DNA from: DASVEE01 sp036399695
GTDB lineage: Bacteria > Acidobacteriota > Thermoanaerobaculia > Gp7-AA8
Direction of reading: 5' to 3'
Length of the DNA stretch: 22,733 nt
NCBI GenBank assembly: GCA_036399695.1
Contig: DASWMP010000075.1
Coordinates: 1-22,733 of the forward strand
Shown here: positions 13,956 to 21,493 of the stretch, piece by piece
How the letters are laid out: every line of letters starts with the position of its first letter
Position numbering within the stretch: the first letter of the stretch is position 1
Made by a program: the position numbers and the translations under genes
The notes under the pieces: generated by a model
Databases searched by the model: none
What the model was told of the DNA's origin: nothing
What the model saw: the letters and a program-made list of their open reading frames with translations, nothing else

Positions 13956-15551
13956 TCATCCGACGACGATCCGTCCACGGCCGGCATCTTTCGCTTCATA
14001 GAGGCGCCTATCGGCGGCTTCGATCCACGCCTCCACATCCTCGGACTCGGGGGCGGCCAGGCCGGCGCTGAACGCCACGGTGAAACGACGGCCGTCCGCG
14101 ATGTGCTCCACGGCCGTGAACTGGCGGAGGAGCCGTTCGAGCAGCGTGCAGGCCTCGCCGAGGGTCGAGTCTTCGAGGAGCAGGCCGAACTCCTCCCCTC
14201 CCCAGCGGCCAACGGCGTCGGTGTAGCGGACGTTCTGGCGGAGGAACTGGCCGAACGTCGAGAGCACGCGGTCACCGGCGCGGTGGCCCCAGGTATCGTT
14301 GACCCGTTTGAAGTAGTCGAGATCGACCAGCGCGAGCACGGGCGACGCGGCGCGAGAGATCGCCTGCTCCAGCCGTGCGCGGAAGGCGGTGTGCGTCAGC
14401 GCGCCGGTCAGTCCGTCGTGATCGATGAGCGAGCGCACCACGCGGGCACGCTCCAGGCGCGAGGCCACGCTCATCAGCAGGGCCTGCGGATCGACCGGCT
14501 TGATCAGATGATCGTCCCCGCCGGCGCGGCGCGTTTTCGCCACCTCCCGCTCCGTCGTCACGAAGATCACCGGCAGGGTCGCGAAGCGGTCCGACTGCCG
14601 GAGGTAGCGCACCAGGTCGTACCCGTTGATCCCTCCGGGGAAGTTGACGTCCATCAGGATCAGGTGGGGCGACACGCGGCCGACTGCCTCCTCGAGCGCC
14701 CCCGGCTCGGCGCAGATCTGCACCTCGTAACCCGCCTCGGCCAGGATCGCCTGGACCACCGCGGATTGCAGCGGATCGTCTTCGACCACGAGCACCCGTT
14801 CGGGCGGCTGCGACTTCCGGTCGCGCGCCATGGTGAGCCGGCGGAGCAGTGCCTGCGCGTCGATCGGCTTCTCGAAATGGGCGTCGGCACCGGCGTGAAT
14901 GGCGTCGACTTTCGCGTCGAAGCCTTCGAGTGCGCTGATCGCGAGCGCCAGCGCTTCCTCGCCGCCCGGCGTGCCGCGCAGTGCCGCGATGACGTCGCTG
15001 CCGTCGCCGTCGGGGAGGCGGAGATCGGTGACGATCGCATCAGGGACGGCGCCGGCGATCGCCTCGAGGGCTGCCGCGCGGCTGCCGCAGGCGCGCACGT
15101 CCATCCCTTCGCTCTCGATCAACGGCGTGAGCCAGGCGCGGAGGGCGGGATCGTCCTCGACGAGCAGCACCGTGAACTGCCGGCGGGGGGAGGCCCCCTG
15201 CGCGATGACGGCCGGGCCGAAGGGGACGGCCTCTCCGGCGATCGCGGCACTCATCTGCTCGATCAGGGCTCCCCAATGATGGATGCGGAGCACGTCGGGA
15301 GCGGCATGGTGGCGCAGCAGCTCGATGGTCTCCGCTTCGCCGACGTCAGCCAGCTCGGAGATGCGCGGGAAGCCGTACGTGGTGCCGAGGCCGGCCAGGC
15401 CGTGGAAGTGGCGGGAGAGCGTGTTGAAACAGCCGGCGTCGCGAGGGTCGGCCAGGAGCGTGGTGATGCACCGCGCCATCTCGGCGAGACGATTCGCGGC
15501 GGTTTCGCGGAAGTGTGCCCGCAGCTCTTCGAACTCGGACTCGAGCGACAT
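13956..15551 (-). CDS. Hpt-REC-REC-GGDEF diguanylate cyclase
   Basis: 531 aa, cytoplasmic. Residues about 5-105 are an Hpt-like helical domain with H50 in FHGLAGLG; the usual Lys after His is Ala. REC1 (about 127-240) has E132/D133/D134, phospho-acceptor D176, S206 and K228. REC2 (about 252-370) has D258/D259, D301, T332 and K351. The GGDEF domain (about 377-531) has DLDYFKRVND for Mg/GTP binding and active-site GGEEF at 451-455. R442-Y-T-D445 stands five residues before it, the canonical RxxD inhibitory I-site. The enzyme should make cyclic di-GMP from two GTP under phosphorelay control with product inhibition. The ATG lies 3 nt after the stop of the single-receiver gene, with AAGGA abutting it, so the two are in one operon with the GAF kinase. 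Both receivers and the catalytic site look intact. Confidence 0.93.
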   Translation of the reverse strand: MSLESEFEELRAHFRETAANRLAEMARCITTLLADPRDAGCFNTLSRHFHGLAGLGTTYGFPRISELADVGEAETIELLRHHAAPDVLRIHHWGALIEQMSAAIAGEAVPFGPAVIAQGASPRRQFTVLLVEDDPALRAWLTPLIESEGMDVRACGSRAAALEAIAGAVPDAIVTDLRLPDGDGSDVIAALRGTPGGEEALALAISALEGFDAKVDAIHAGADAHFEKPIDAQALLRRLTMARDRKSQPPERVLVVEDDPLQSAVVQAILAEAGYEVQICAEPGALEEAVGRVSPHLILMDVNFPGGINGYDLVRYLRQSDRFATLPVIFVTTEREVAKTRRAGGDDHLIKPVDPQALLMSVASRLERARVVRSLIDHDGLTGALTHTAFRARLEQAISRAASPVLALVDLDYFKRVNDTWGHRAGDRVLSTFGQFLRQNVRYTDAVGRWGGEEFGLLLEDSTLGEACTLLERLLRQFTAVEHIADGRRFTVAFSAGLAAPESEDVEAWIEAADRRLYEAKDAGRGRIVVG

Positions 15552-15554
15552 TCC

Positions 15555-15920
15555 TTATTGCTCGAGCACGGCGCGGACCTGCGTCGCCAGCGTCATCGGA
15601 TTGAACGGCTTGAGGATCACGCCCTTGGCGCCGAGCGCGCGCAGCTTGTCCAGCTCCGCGTTCATCGCTTTTGCCGTCAGGAAGATCACCGGGATCGATG
15701 CCGTCGCCGGATTGGCGCGCAGCGCACGGAACGTCGCCTCGCCGTCCATGCCCGGCATCATCATGTCCAGCAGGATGAAGTCGGGCTGATGCTGAGCGGC
15801 CTTGGCGATGCCGTCGGCGCCGCCGATGGCCTCGATGACCTGCATCCTGCCGACGCGGCCGAGGCTCATCGTGGCGATGAGCCTGACGTCTTCCTCATCG
15901 TCGATCACCAGCACGGTCAT
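15555..15920 (-). CDS. Single-domain response regulator (stand-alone REC)
   Basis: 121 aa comprising one receiver fold and no output domain. The acidic pocket is D7/D8/E9, the phosphorylation site D52 (ILLDMMMPGMDG), the switch Thr is in FLTAK (T82), and the conserved Lys is K104 (LKPFNP). GGGAGAG just upstream of the ATG is a plausible ribosome site. It sits between the GAF kinase (45 nt upstream) and the Hpt-REC-REC-GGDEF protein (3 nt downstream), so it probably carries phosphate within this local relay, for example to or from the Hpt domain. That direction is an inference. CheY-like and PilH-like proteins have the same architecture. Confidence 0.93.
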   Translation of the reverse strand: MTVLVIDDEEDVRLIATMSLGRVGRMQVIEAIGGADGIAKAAQHQPDFILLDMMMPGMDGEATFRALRANPATASIPVIFLTAKAMNAELDKLRALGAKGVILKPFNPMTLATQVRAVLEQ

Positions 15921-15965
15921 GCTCTCTCCCGAGTCGTATCGCCTAACGTGTAGCGACAGCGTACA

Positions 15966-17177
15966 TCATCGCGTCGCGGCCGCAACGGTGACGCTGGCGA
16001 CGGCCGGAAGACGGAGCCAGAACGTGCTCCCTTCCCCTTCCGCGCTCTCCACGCCGATCGTGCCGCCGTGCTGCTCGACGATGGCTTTGCAGATCGCGAG
16101 CCCCAGGCCGGCGCCGCCCTGGCGTCGCGAAGCACTGGAGTCGATCTGCTGGAAGGGATGGAAGAGCTTCGTGCGGGCGGCGGGCGAGATGCCGCGTCCG
16201 AGGTCCTCGACGCGCAGCTCGACGCTGCCGCCGTTGACGACGGTGCGCAGCGTGACGGTGGCGCCGCGCGGCGAGAACTGCACGGCATTGGTCAACAACT
16301 TGACGAGAGCCTGTCCGAGGCGGTACTCGTCGGCCAGGAGGATACCGTCGGCCGAGACCGTGTGCAGCTCGACCTGTTCCTGTGCCGCGAGCGGGCGCAC
16401 CTGCGCCACTGACCGCTCGATCAGCCGGGCGGCGGGTGTGGGACGGAGGTCGAGCTCGAGGGTGCCATTCTCGAGGCTGTCGAAGTCGAGGATGTCGTTG
16501 ATCAGGCTGATGAGCCGGACGCTGTTGCGCTCGGCGATGCCGATCATCTTCCGCGCCTCCCCGGTCAGCTCTCCGATGGCGCCGGAGGCGAGGAGCCCGA
16601 GGGAGCCGCGAATCGACGTCAGCGGCGTGCGCAGTTCGTGGCTGATCGTGGCCACGAACTCGCTCTTCATCCGCTCGACTTCGTAGAGCCGTTCGCGCAG
16701 CTCGAACTGGTTCACCACCTGCCGCGCGAGGCCGCGCAGGGCGTCGAGCTGCAGTTCGGTGAGCTCGCGAGGAACGCAGTCGATGACGCACAGCGTGCCG
16801 AGCTTGTAGCCGGCCGCCGTCACGAGCGGCACGCCCGCGTAGAATCGGATGTACGGTTCGCCGAGCGCCAGCGGGTTGTCGTGGAACCGCGGATCGACCG
16901 TCGCGTCGCGAACGATGAACACGTCATCCTCGGCAATGGCATGCGCGCAGAACGCGACGTCCCGCGGCGTCTCCGAAACACACAACCCCATCCGCGATTT
17001 GAACCACTGCCGCGATGAGTCGACCAGCGTCACCAGCGCGATGGGCGTCTGACAGATCGCCGCCGCCAGCCGCGTGAGGTCGTCATACGGCGCCTCCGGC
17101 GCCGTATCGAGAATCCGCAGCATCTCGAGCGCACGCAGGCGAGCAGCCTCATCGCGCGGGATCGGTGGGGCGAGCAT
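15966..17177 (-). CDS. Soluble GAF-domain sensor histidine kinase
   Basis: 403 aa without membrane segments. Residues about 20-160 form a GAF domain of the common type whose sequence includes LVDSSRQWFKSRMG, ETPRDVAFCAHAI and FYAGVPLVTAAGYKLGTLCVID. A HisKA segment follows with phospho-accepting H180 (FVATISHELRTPLTSI). HATPase_c covers about 285-392, with the N-box at LVKLLTNAVQF (N297), G1 EDLGRGI (D325) and G2 GAGLGLAI. The first Asn of the usual N-box is Lys here. It would autophosphorylate on H180 in response to a small ligand, oxidant or redox signal bound by GAF, and pass phosphate to the receiver 45 nt downstream. No ribosome site is visible before the ATG. The gene starts at the edge of the repeat island. 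Confidence 0.93.
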   Translation of the reverse strand: MLAPPIPRDEAARLRALEMLRILDTAPEAPYDDLTRLAAAICQTPIALVTLVDSSRQWFKSRMGLCVSETPRDVAFCAHAIAEDDVFIVRDATVDPRFHDNPLALGEPYIRFYAGVPLVTAAGYKLGTLCVIDCVPRELTELQLDALRGLARQVVNQFELRERLYEVERMKSEFVATISHELRTPLTSIRGSLGLLASGAIGELTGEARKMIGIAERNSVRLISLINDILDFDSLENGTLELDLRPTPAARLIERSVAQVRPLAAQEQVELHTVSADGILLADEYRLGQALVKLLTNAVQFSPRGATVTLRTVVNGGSVELRVEDLGRGISPAARTKLFHPFQQIDSSASRRQGGAGLGLAICKAIVEQHGGTIGVESAEGEGSTFWLRLPAVASVTVAAATR

Positions 17178-17409
17178 TGATATGTACGCTATGTCCGATA
17201 GGTTACGTTGAGGTTAAGGATGAGGGATCGGGGCCCGGGGCTCGGAGCTCAGTGGGGGTCGGGCTCGAGGTTCTGGGGGAGCTTTGGAGCCTGATTCGCG
17301 TCAAGGGCTCAACGGCAGCCTCCAGAACCCCGCACCCGGCACCCAACCGGGCCCCCGGCCCTGGGGCCGGACTCGCGCCACAATGGCGTTGACTTCGAGG
17401 TTTGCCTCA

Positions 17410-17435
17410 TGTGGGACAGACACTCCTGTCTGTCC
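17410..17435 (+). repeat. GTGGGACAGACA palindrome, forward copy
   Basis: TGTGGGACAGACACTCCTGT followed by CTGTCC forms a hairpin (GGACAGAC / GTCTGTCC, 6-nt loop). It matches the element at 57-81 with one mismatch and faces an inverted copy at 17485-17511. Confidence 0.8.
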
Positions 17436-17484
17436 GGCCCACCCCCGAGGTCCATTCCTCCAGACAAGCGGCGTTCGGGTGCAC

Positions 17485-17511
17485 GGGACAGACAAGAGTG
17501 TCTGTCCCACA
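17485..17511 (-). repeat. GTGGGACAGACA palindrome, inverted copy
   Basis: GGGACAGACAAGAGTGTCTG followed by TCCCACA is the reverse complement of the 57-81 element (TGTGGGACAGACACTCTTGT). It is self-complementary (GGGACAGAC / GTCTGTCCC) and also pairs with the forward copy about 50 nt away. Confidence 0.8.
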
Positions 17512-17611
17512 TCTAAAGTTAACGCCCTTGGGACTCGCGCCAAGGGCTCAGGGCAGCCCCCAGAACCCCGCGCCCGACCCCCACTGAGCCCCGAGCCCCG
17601 ATCCCCGATCC

Positions 17612-18301
17612 CTACGAAGTCAACATATAGCCGTAGCCGCGGACCGTTACCAGGTACTTCGGCTCGTTCGGGTTCTTCTCGATCTTCTGGCGCACGCGGC
17701 GGACGTAGACGGCCAGGATCTTGTCGGATTCGAGCTCTTCCTCGCTCCAGAGGTGGTCGACGAGTTGTTCGCGGCTCACGGCTTTGCCGGCTCGGGAGGC
17801 GAGCATGTGGACCAGGCGGAACTCTTTCTGGGTCAGGCCGGCGGGGGTGCCGTCGATGACGGCGTCCTGGAGGGCGGCGTCGACGATCATGTCGCCGATG
17901 GCCAGGCGCTCGGTGGCTTCGTCCGTGCGATTCAGCTCGTGGGCGCGGCGGAGCTGGGCGCGGACGCGGGCCACGACTTCCTTCGGCTCGAACGGCTTGA
18001 TGATGTAGTCGTCGGCGCCGAGCTCGAGGCCGGTCACGCGGTCGTTGAGCTCGTGTTTCGTGCTCAGGATGATGATCGGCATCTGGTGGCGAATGCGCAC
18101 CTGGCGGCAGACCGCGAAGCCGTCGCCGTCCGGGAGGATCAGGTCGAGCAGGATCAGGTCGTACGGTCTTCGATCCACCTCGGCAACCGCTTCGGCCACC
18201 GTGCCCACCGTCGCCACGCGGAATCCTTCCTGCTCCAACAACAATTGCAGCGTCCGGCGAGTCAGCAGCTCGTCATCGACAACGAGGATTGTGTCCGGCA
18301 T
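17612..18301 (-). CDS. OmpR/PhoB-family response regulator
   Basis: 229 aa, the standard length of the family. The receiver (1-120) has D9/D10/E11, phospho-acceptor D53 (LILLDLILPDGDG), switch S80 in IILSTK and K102 in IIKPFEP. The winged-helix DNA-binding domain (about 130-229) shows LTQKEFRLVHMLASRAGKAV, REQLVDHLW, VYVRRVRQKIE and the final VRGYGYML hairpin. It should bind DNA as a dimer after phosphorylation, probably by the hybrid kinase whose stop lies 9 nt upstream. No good ribosome site precedes the ATG. The kinase stop sits in CTATGATGCCGGGCAATG, so translation by reinitiation is likely. Target genes are unknown. Confidence 0.95.
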   Translation of the reverse strand: MPDTILVVDDELLTRRTLQLLLEQEGFRVATVGTVAEAVAEVDRRPYDLILLDLILPDGDGFAVCRQVRIRHQMPIIILSTKHELNDRVTGLELGADDYIIKPFEPKEVVARVRAQLRRAHELNRTDEATERLAIGDMIVDAALQDAVIDGTPAGLTQKEFRLVHMLASRAGKAVSREQLVDHLWSEEELESDKILAVYVRRVRQKIEKNPNEPKYLVTVRGYGYMLTS

Positions 18302-18310
18302 TGCCCGGCA

Positions 18311-21013
18311 TCATAGCGGAGCGCGGAAGCCGACGATGAGACGCGAAAGGGCCGCCGGCTCGATCGGCTTCCGAATGTACGCATCGAACCCTGCGAGCAG
18401 GATCGCCTGCTCGTCTTCCGGACGGCCGAACGCCGTCACGGCGATGGCTGCCACCGGGCGCGGAAGGTCGAGCGACCGCAGCCACTGGATGAACGCGTAG
18501 CCGTCTTCCTTCGGCATGGCGATGTCGCACAACACGACGTCCGGCAGTTTCGTCTCGATCTCTCGGCGCGCGTCGGCCACCGAGGCCACTGCCCGCACGT
18601 CCGCACCGCCGCGCTGCAACAGCGCCGTCAGGAACTCGCGCACTCCCTGCTGATCGTCGATGACGAGCAGCGACATCCCGTGCACGTCGGCGAAGATCCT
18701 GCTCTCCTGCGGCACGTGCAGCGGCTTGGTGGCGAGACGCGGCAGCTCGACTATGAACGTCGCGCCCCGGCCCTCCCCTTCGCTGGCGGCGTGAATGTGG
18801 CCGCCGTGCAGTTCGACGAGATGGCGCACGATGGAGAGGCCGAGCCCGAGGCCGCCGTGCAGACGCGTGGTCGAGCTTTCGGCCTGGCGGAACGGCTCGA
18901 AGACGTGCGGCAGAAACTCGGGCGTGATGCCGATGCCGTTGTCGCTGACGGTGATGACGACGTTGCGGGCGCGCACGCCGATCTCGAGCCGCACGCTTCC
19001 GCCCTGCGGCGTGAACTTGATGGCGTTGGTCAACAGGTTCCAGAGGATCTGCTGCAGGCGGTGCGCGTCCCCGAGGATGAGCGGGGAGGGATCGGATTGC
19101 GTGTGCGAGGTGAGGGTGATCTCTTTTGCCGCCGCCGCGAGACGGAGCCCCTCGATCGCCGCCGCGGCGACGGTCGAGACGTCCACGGTCTCGGTGGCGA
19201 CGCGGATCTTGCCCGAGGTGATGCGGGAGAGATCGAGCACGTCGTCGATCAGCTCCGCCTGCAATTGGGCGCTCTTCTCGATGGTCTCGAGGCCCGTCTG
19301 CACCAGCTCCGGCTCGTTGCCTTCGAGGCGCAGCATGTGCGCCCAGCCGAGGATGGCGGTGAGCGGTGTGCGCAGCTCGTGGGAGAGCGTCGCCAGGAAC
19401 TCGTCCTTGCGGCGGTCCGCCTCGCGGAGCAGCTCCTGGGCTCGCACCTCTTCGCTGATGTCGCGGAACTCCAGCACCGCGCCGGCCCGCCCTGCGCTCC
19501 GTTCCAGCGGTGCGACGTAGCAGGACACGGGAAAGAACGACCCGTCCTTGCGGACGAACACGTCGCGGTAGTCCTTCAGCGCGACGAGCTGCTCGCGGCC
19601 GTTGTCGATCGGGCATTCGGAGATCGGGAACGGCGTGCCGTCCGCGTGACGGTGGTGCACGGCGTTGTGGAGAGGAGCGTCGCGGATCTCGTCGAGCGTG
19701 TAGCCCGTGACCTCGACGGCGGCCGGGTTCATGAAGGTCGGATGGCCGCGCTCGTCCATCATGAAGAGGCACGACGCCGCGTTGTCGGTAATCGTGGCGG
19801 TGAGCTGGTTCTGGTACTGCAGCTCGCGAAGCGCGGTCTGCAGCGCGGTGACGTCGTTGCCATGGACGAAGATGCCGGTCACACGGCCCTCCCCATCGCG
19901 CAGCGGCTGGTAGACGAAGTTGACGTAGCGGTCTTCCGGCACCCCGTTGCGTACGAGCGTCACCCGCGTCCCCTCCCCTGTGAAGGGCTCACCGGTGCGG
20001 TAGACCTGGTCGAGGAGCTCGAAGAAGCCCTGCCCTGCGACCTCCGGCAATGCCTGCCGGACGGGCTGGCCGATGACGTCGCGCCCGCCGACGAGCTCGC
20101 GGTAGAGCGGATTCGCGACCTCGAAGACGTGGTCGGGACCGCGCAGCGTGGCGATGAAAGCGGGGGCGCGGCCGAAGATCTCCCGCAGTTGCAGGCGCTC
20201 GGTGTCGAGCATGTGCTGCAGCCGCCGCTCCGACGTGATGTCGGTGTGGATGCCGACCCATTCGCGGATCTCGCCGCCCTGCGAAAGGATCGGCACGCCG
20301 CGGACGAGCATGTGCCGGTACTCGCCGTCGTGACGGCGCAGGCGGTGCTCGACCTCGTACGGTGCGCGGCGGGCGAGCGCACGCTCCCACGCCTCCCGCG
20401 TCTTGGCGCGATCGTCCGGATGGATGGCGCTGAGCCAGCCCCACCCCTGCATCTCCTCGGGGGTCTGGCCGGTGAACGCACCCCAGTCGGCCTGATCGGG
20501 TTGCAGCTCGCCGTTGGCTGGCGTCTGCCAGACGATCGCCGCCGTGGCCTGCACGAGCGAGCGGTAACGCTCCTCGCCGATACGCAGCGCCTCGTGCGTC
20601 CGCTTCTCCGCCGTGATGTCCTTCTGCACGCAGACCCAGTGCTTGCGTCCGCCGATGTCCACGGCGGTGATGCGCGAGCTGGTGACGAAGGGCGTGCCGT
20701 CCTTGCGGCGGTTCCGCCACTCACCGGTCCAGAAGCCGGCCCTCTGCAGGTGCTCGATGACTTCGGCGACGATGCGTTCGTTCTCCTCCGGCGGATAGGC
20801 GTTCTGCACCGTCACCGGCTGGCCGATGAGCTCTCCGGGCTCGTACCCGAACATCGCATCCTCGGCCGGATTGGTGTAGACGATGATGCCGCTCTCGTCG
20901 GCAAGCGAAACACCCTCGGTCATGCTGTCCAGGACGAGCCGGTGCAGGGCGTTGTCGCCGATGGTGCGCGTGAGTTGCTGCTGTCTTTCGACTCGATCGG
21001 AGGCGTTGGGCAC
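18311..21013 (-). CDS. Four-PAS hybrid sensor histidine kinase
   Basis: 900 aa, soluble, no transmembrane segment. PAS1 (about 22-138, ending WVCVQKDITAEK), PAS2 (about 146-265, GIHTDITSERR), PAS3 (about 270-392, IFVHGNDVTA) and PAS4 (about 398-525, LEFRDISEEV) are each closed by a PAC-type strand. HisKA has H545 (FLATLSHELRTPLTAILGW). HATPase_c (about 645-757) has NLLTNAIKF (N659, N663), DNGIG (691-695) and GLGLGLSI. The C-terminal receiver (about 781-897) has D786/D787, D830 (VLCDIAMP), T860 and K882. The start is GTG at 21013, the first start after an in-frame stop, without a clear ribosome site; a later start near M31 would cut into PAS1. The attached receiver may feed a phosphorelay through an Hpt domain such as that of the nearby cyclase, while the adjacent OmpR regulator is the obvious direct partner. 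Confidence 0.94.
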   Translation of the reverse strand: MPNASDRVERQQQLTRTIGDNALHRLVLDSMTEGVSLADESGIIVYTNPAEDAMFGYEPGELIGQPVTVQNAYPPEENERIVAEVIEHLQRAGFWTGEWRNRRKDGTPFVTSSRITAVDIGGRKHWVCVQKDITAEKRTHEALRIGEERYRSLVQATAAIVWQTPANGELQPDQADWGAFTGQTPEEMQGWGWLSAIHPDDRAKTREAWERALARRAPYEVEHRLRRHDGEYRHMLVRGVPILSQGGEIREWVGIHTDITSERRLQHMLDTERLQLREIFGRAPAFIATLRGPDHVFEVANPLYRELVGGRDVIGQPVRQALPEVAGQGFFELLDQVYRTGEPFTGEGTRVTLVRNGVPEDRYVNFVYQPLRDGEGRVTGIFVHGNDVTALQTALRELQYQNQLTATITDNAASCLFMMDERGHPTFMNPAAVEVTGYTLDEIRDAPLHNAVHHRHADGTPFPISECPIDNGREQLVALKDYRDVFVRKDGSFFPVSCYVAPLERSAGRAGAVLEFRDISEEVRAQELLREADRRKDEFLATLSHELRTPLTAILGWAHMLRLEGNEPELVQTGLETIEKSAQLQAELIDDVLDLSRITSGKIRVATETVDVSTVAAAAIEGLRLAAAAKEITLTSHTQSDPSPLILGDAHRLQQILWNLLTNAIKFTPQGGSVRLEIGVRARNVVITVSDNGIGITPEFLPHVFEPFRQAESSTTRLHGGLGLGLSIVRHLVELHGGHIHAASEGEGRGATFIVELPRLATKPLHVPQESRIFADVHGMSLLVIDDQQGVREFLTALLQRGGADVRAVASVADARREIETKLPDVVLCDIAMPKEDGYAFIQWLRSLDLPRPVAAIAVTAFGRPEDEQAILLAGFDAYIRKPIEPAALSRLIVGFRAPL

Positions 21014-21108
21014 GGCGGGGGTATTCTCTCAGCAAAAGCGCGCCGCGTGGCGTTCCGGGTGGCCTACGTTCGGCGGGCGCGGGCGTTTCGCGCCGCACGC
21101 CGAGATCG

Positions 21109-21450
21109 CTACGCGTCCCGCACCATGAGAACCGAGCCCACCACCGCCAACCCGATGCCCACCATCTGCCCGGCCGTGAGTTTCTCGCGGAACCACCCGA
21201 CGGACAGCAACACGGTCGCCACCGAATACGCCACCATCTGCAGGTTCCCGGCGATGCCGAGCTCCATCCGCCTGAAGAACACGTAGAGAAAGAATGCGAT
21301 CTGCCCGACGTACAGCAGCACCACGGCGAGCATCCAGGGATTCGCCAGCACGCGCCGGTCGTCGACGGCGATCTTCTTCAGCAGCGCATCGGCCAGCGCG
21401 ACGAACACCCCTGCCAGCACCATGGCGATCAGACGGGACGCGAGAGTCAT
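21109..21450 (-). CDS. Four-TM EamA/DMT-like small membrane protein
   Basis: 113 aa with four predicted membrane helices (about 4-26, 37-60, 66-86, 92-110), the size of a half EamA unit or an SMR protein. The C-terminal half (ELGIAGNLQMVAYSVATVLL, then GWFREKLTAGQMVGIGLAVV) has the typical EamA pattern of a helix, a short loop with E-K-L-T, and a final Gly-rich helix. The membrane Glu of canonical SMR drug pumps is not present in helix 1, which has D21 instead, so multidrug export should not be assumed. Such units usually dimerise, and ArnE/F-like proteins are an alternative. AGGAG lies about 8 nt before the ATG. It starts 43 nt after the dehydrogenase stop on the same strand, so the two are likely cotranscribed. 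Confidence 0.85.
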   Translation of the reverse strand: MTLASRLIAMVLAGVFVALADALLKKIAVDDRRVLANPWMLAVVLLYVGQIAFFLYVFFRRMELGIAGNLQMVAYSVATVLLSVGWFREKLTAGQMVGIGLAVVGSVLMVRDA

Positions 21451-21493
21451 GACGGCTCCTTTCGCAGCATGAACCCGCAGAGGCCGGCGTGGA

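Larger units (their letters stand above)
17221..17613. repeat. Composite island of nested inverted repeats (MITE-like)
   Basis: This fills nearly all of the 434-nt gap between two minus-strand genes (17178-17611) and has no credible gene. The outer left arm (17224-17282: GGGATCGGGGCCCGGGGCTC, then CTCAGTGGGGGTCGGGC and GGTTCTGGGGG) is inverted at 17556-17613. Part of the right arm is also present in direct orientation at about 17296-17350 (CAAGGGCTCA, GGCAGCC, CCAGAACCCCGC), matching about 17535-17580. Inside lie GGCGTTGACTT (17383-17393) against its near complement AAGTTAACGCC (17517-17527), then the two GTGGGACAGACA palindromes. The right arm runs directly into the stop codon of the OmpR-type regulator and may end its transcript. 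No transposase is nearby. Confidence 0.8.

Noticed and set aside
17301..17587. Short frames in the repeat island giving peptides such as GQTGVSVPH or WDRHSCLS
   Set aside because: They are translations of the GTGGGACAGACA palindromes on both strands and have no ribosome sites, so they are not genes.
21109..21450. Canonical SMR multidrug efflux pump
   Set aside because: The essential membrane Glu in helix 1 is not found and the C-terminal half resembles EamA units, so only a general DMT/EamA-like call is made.
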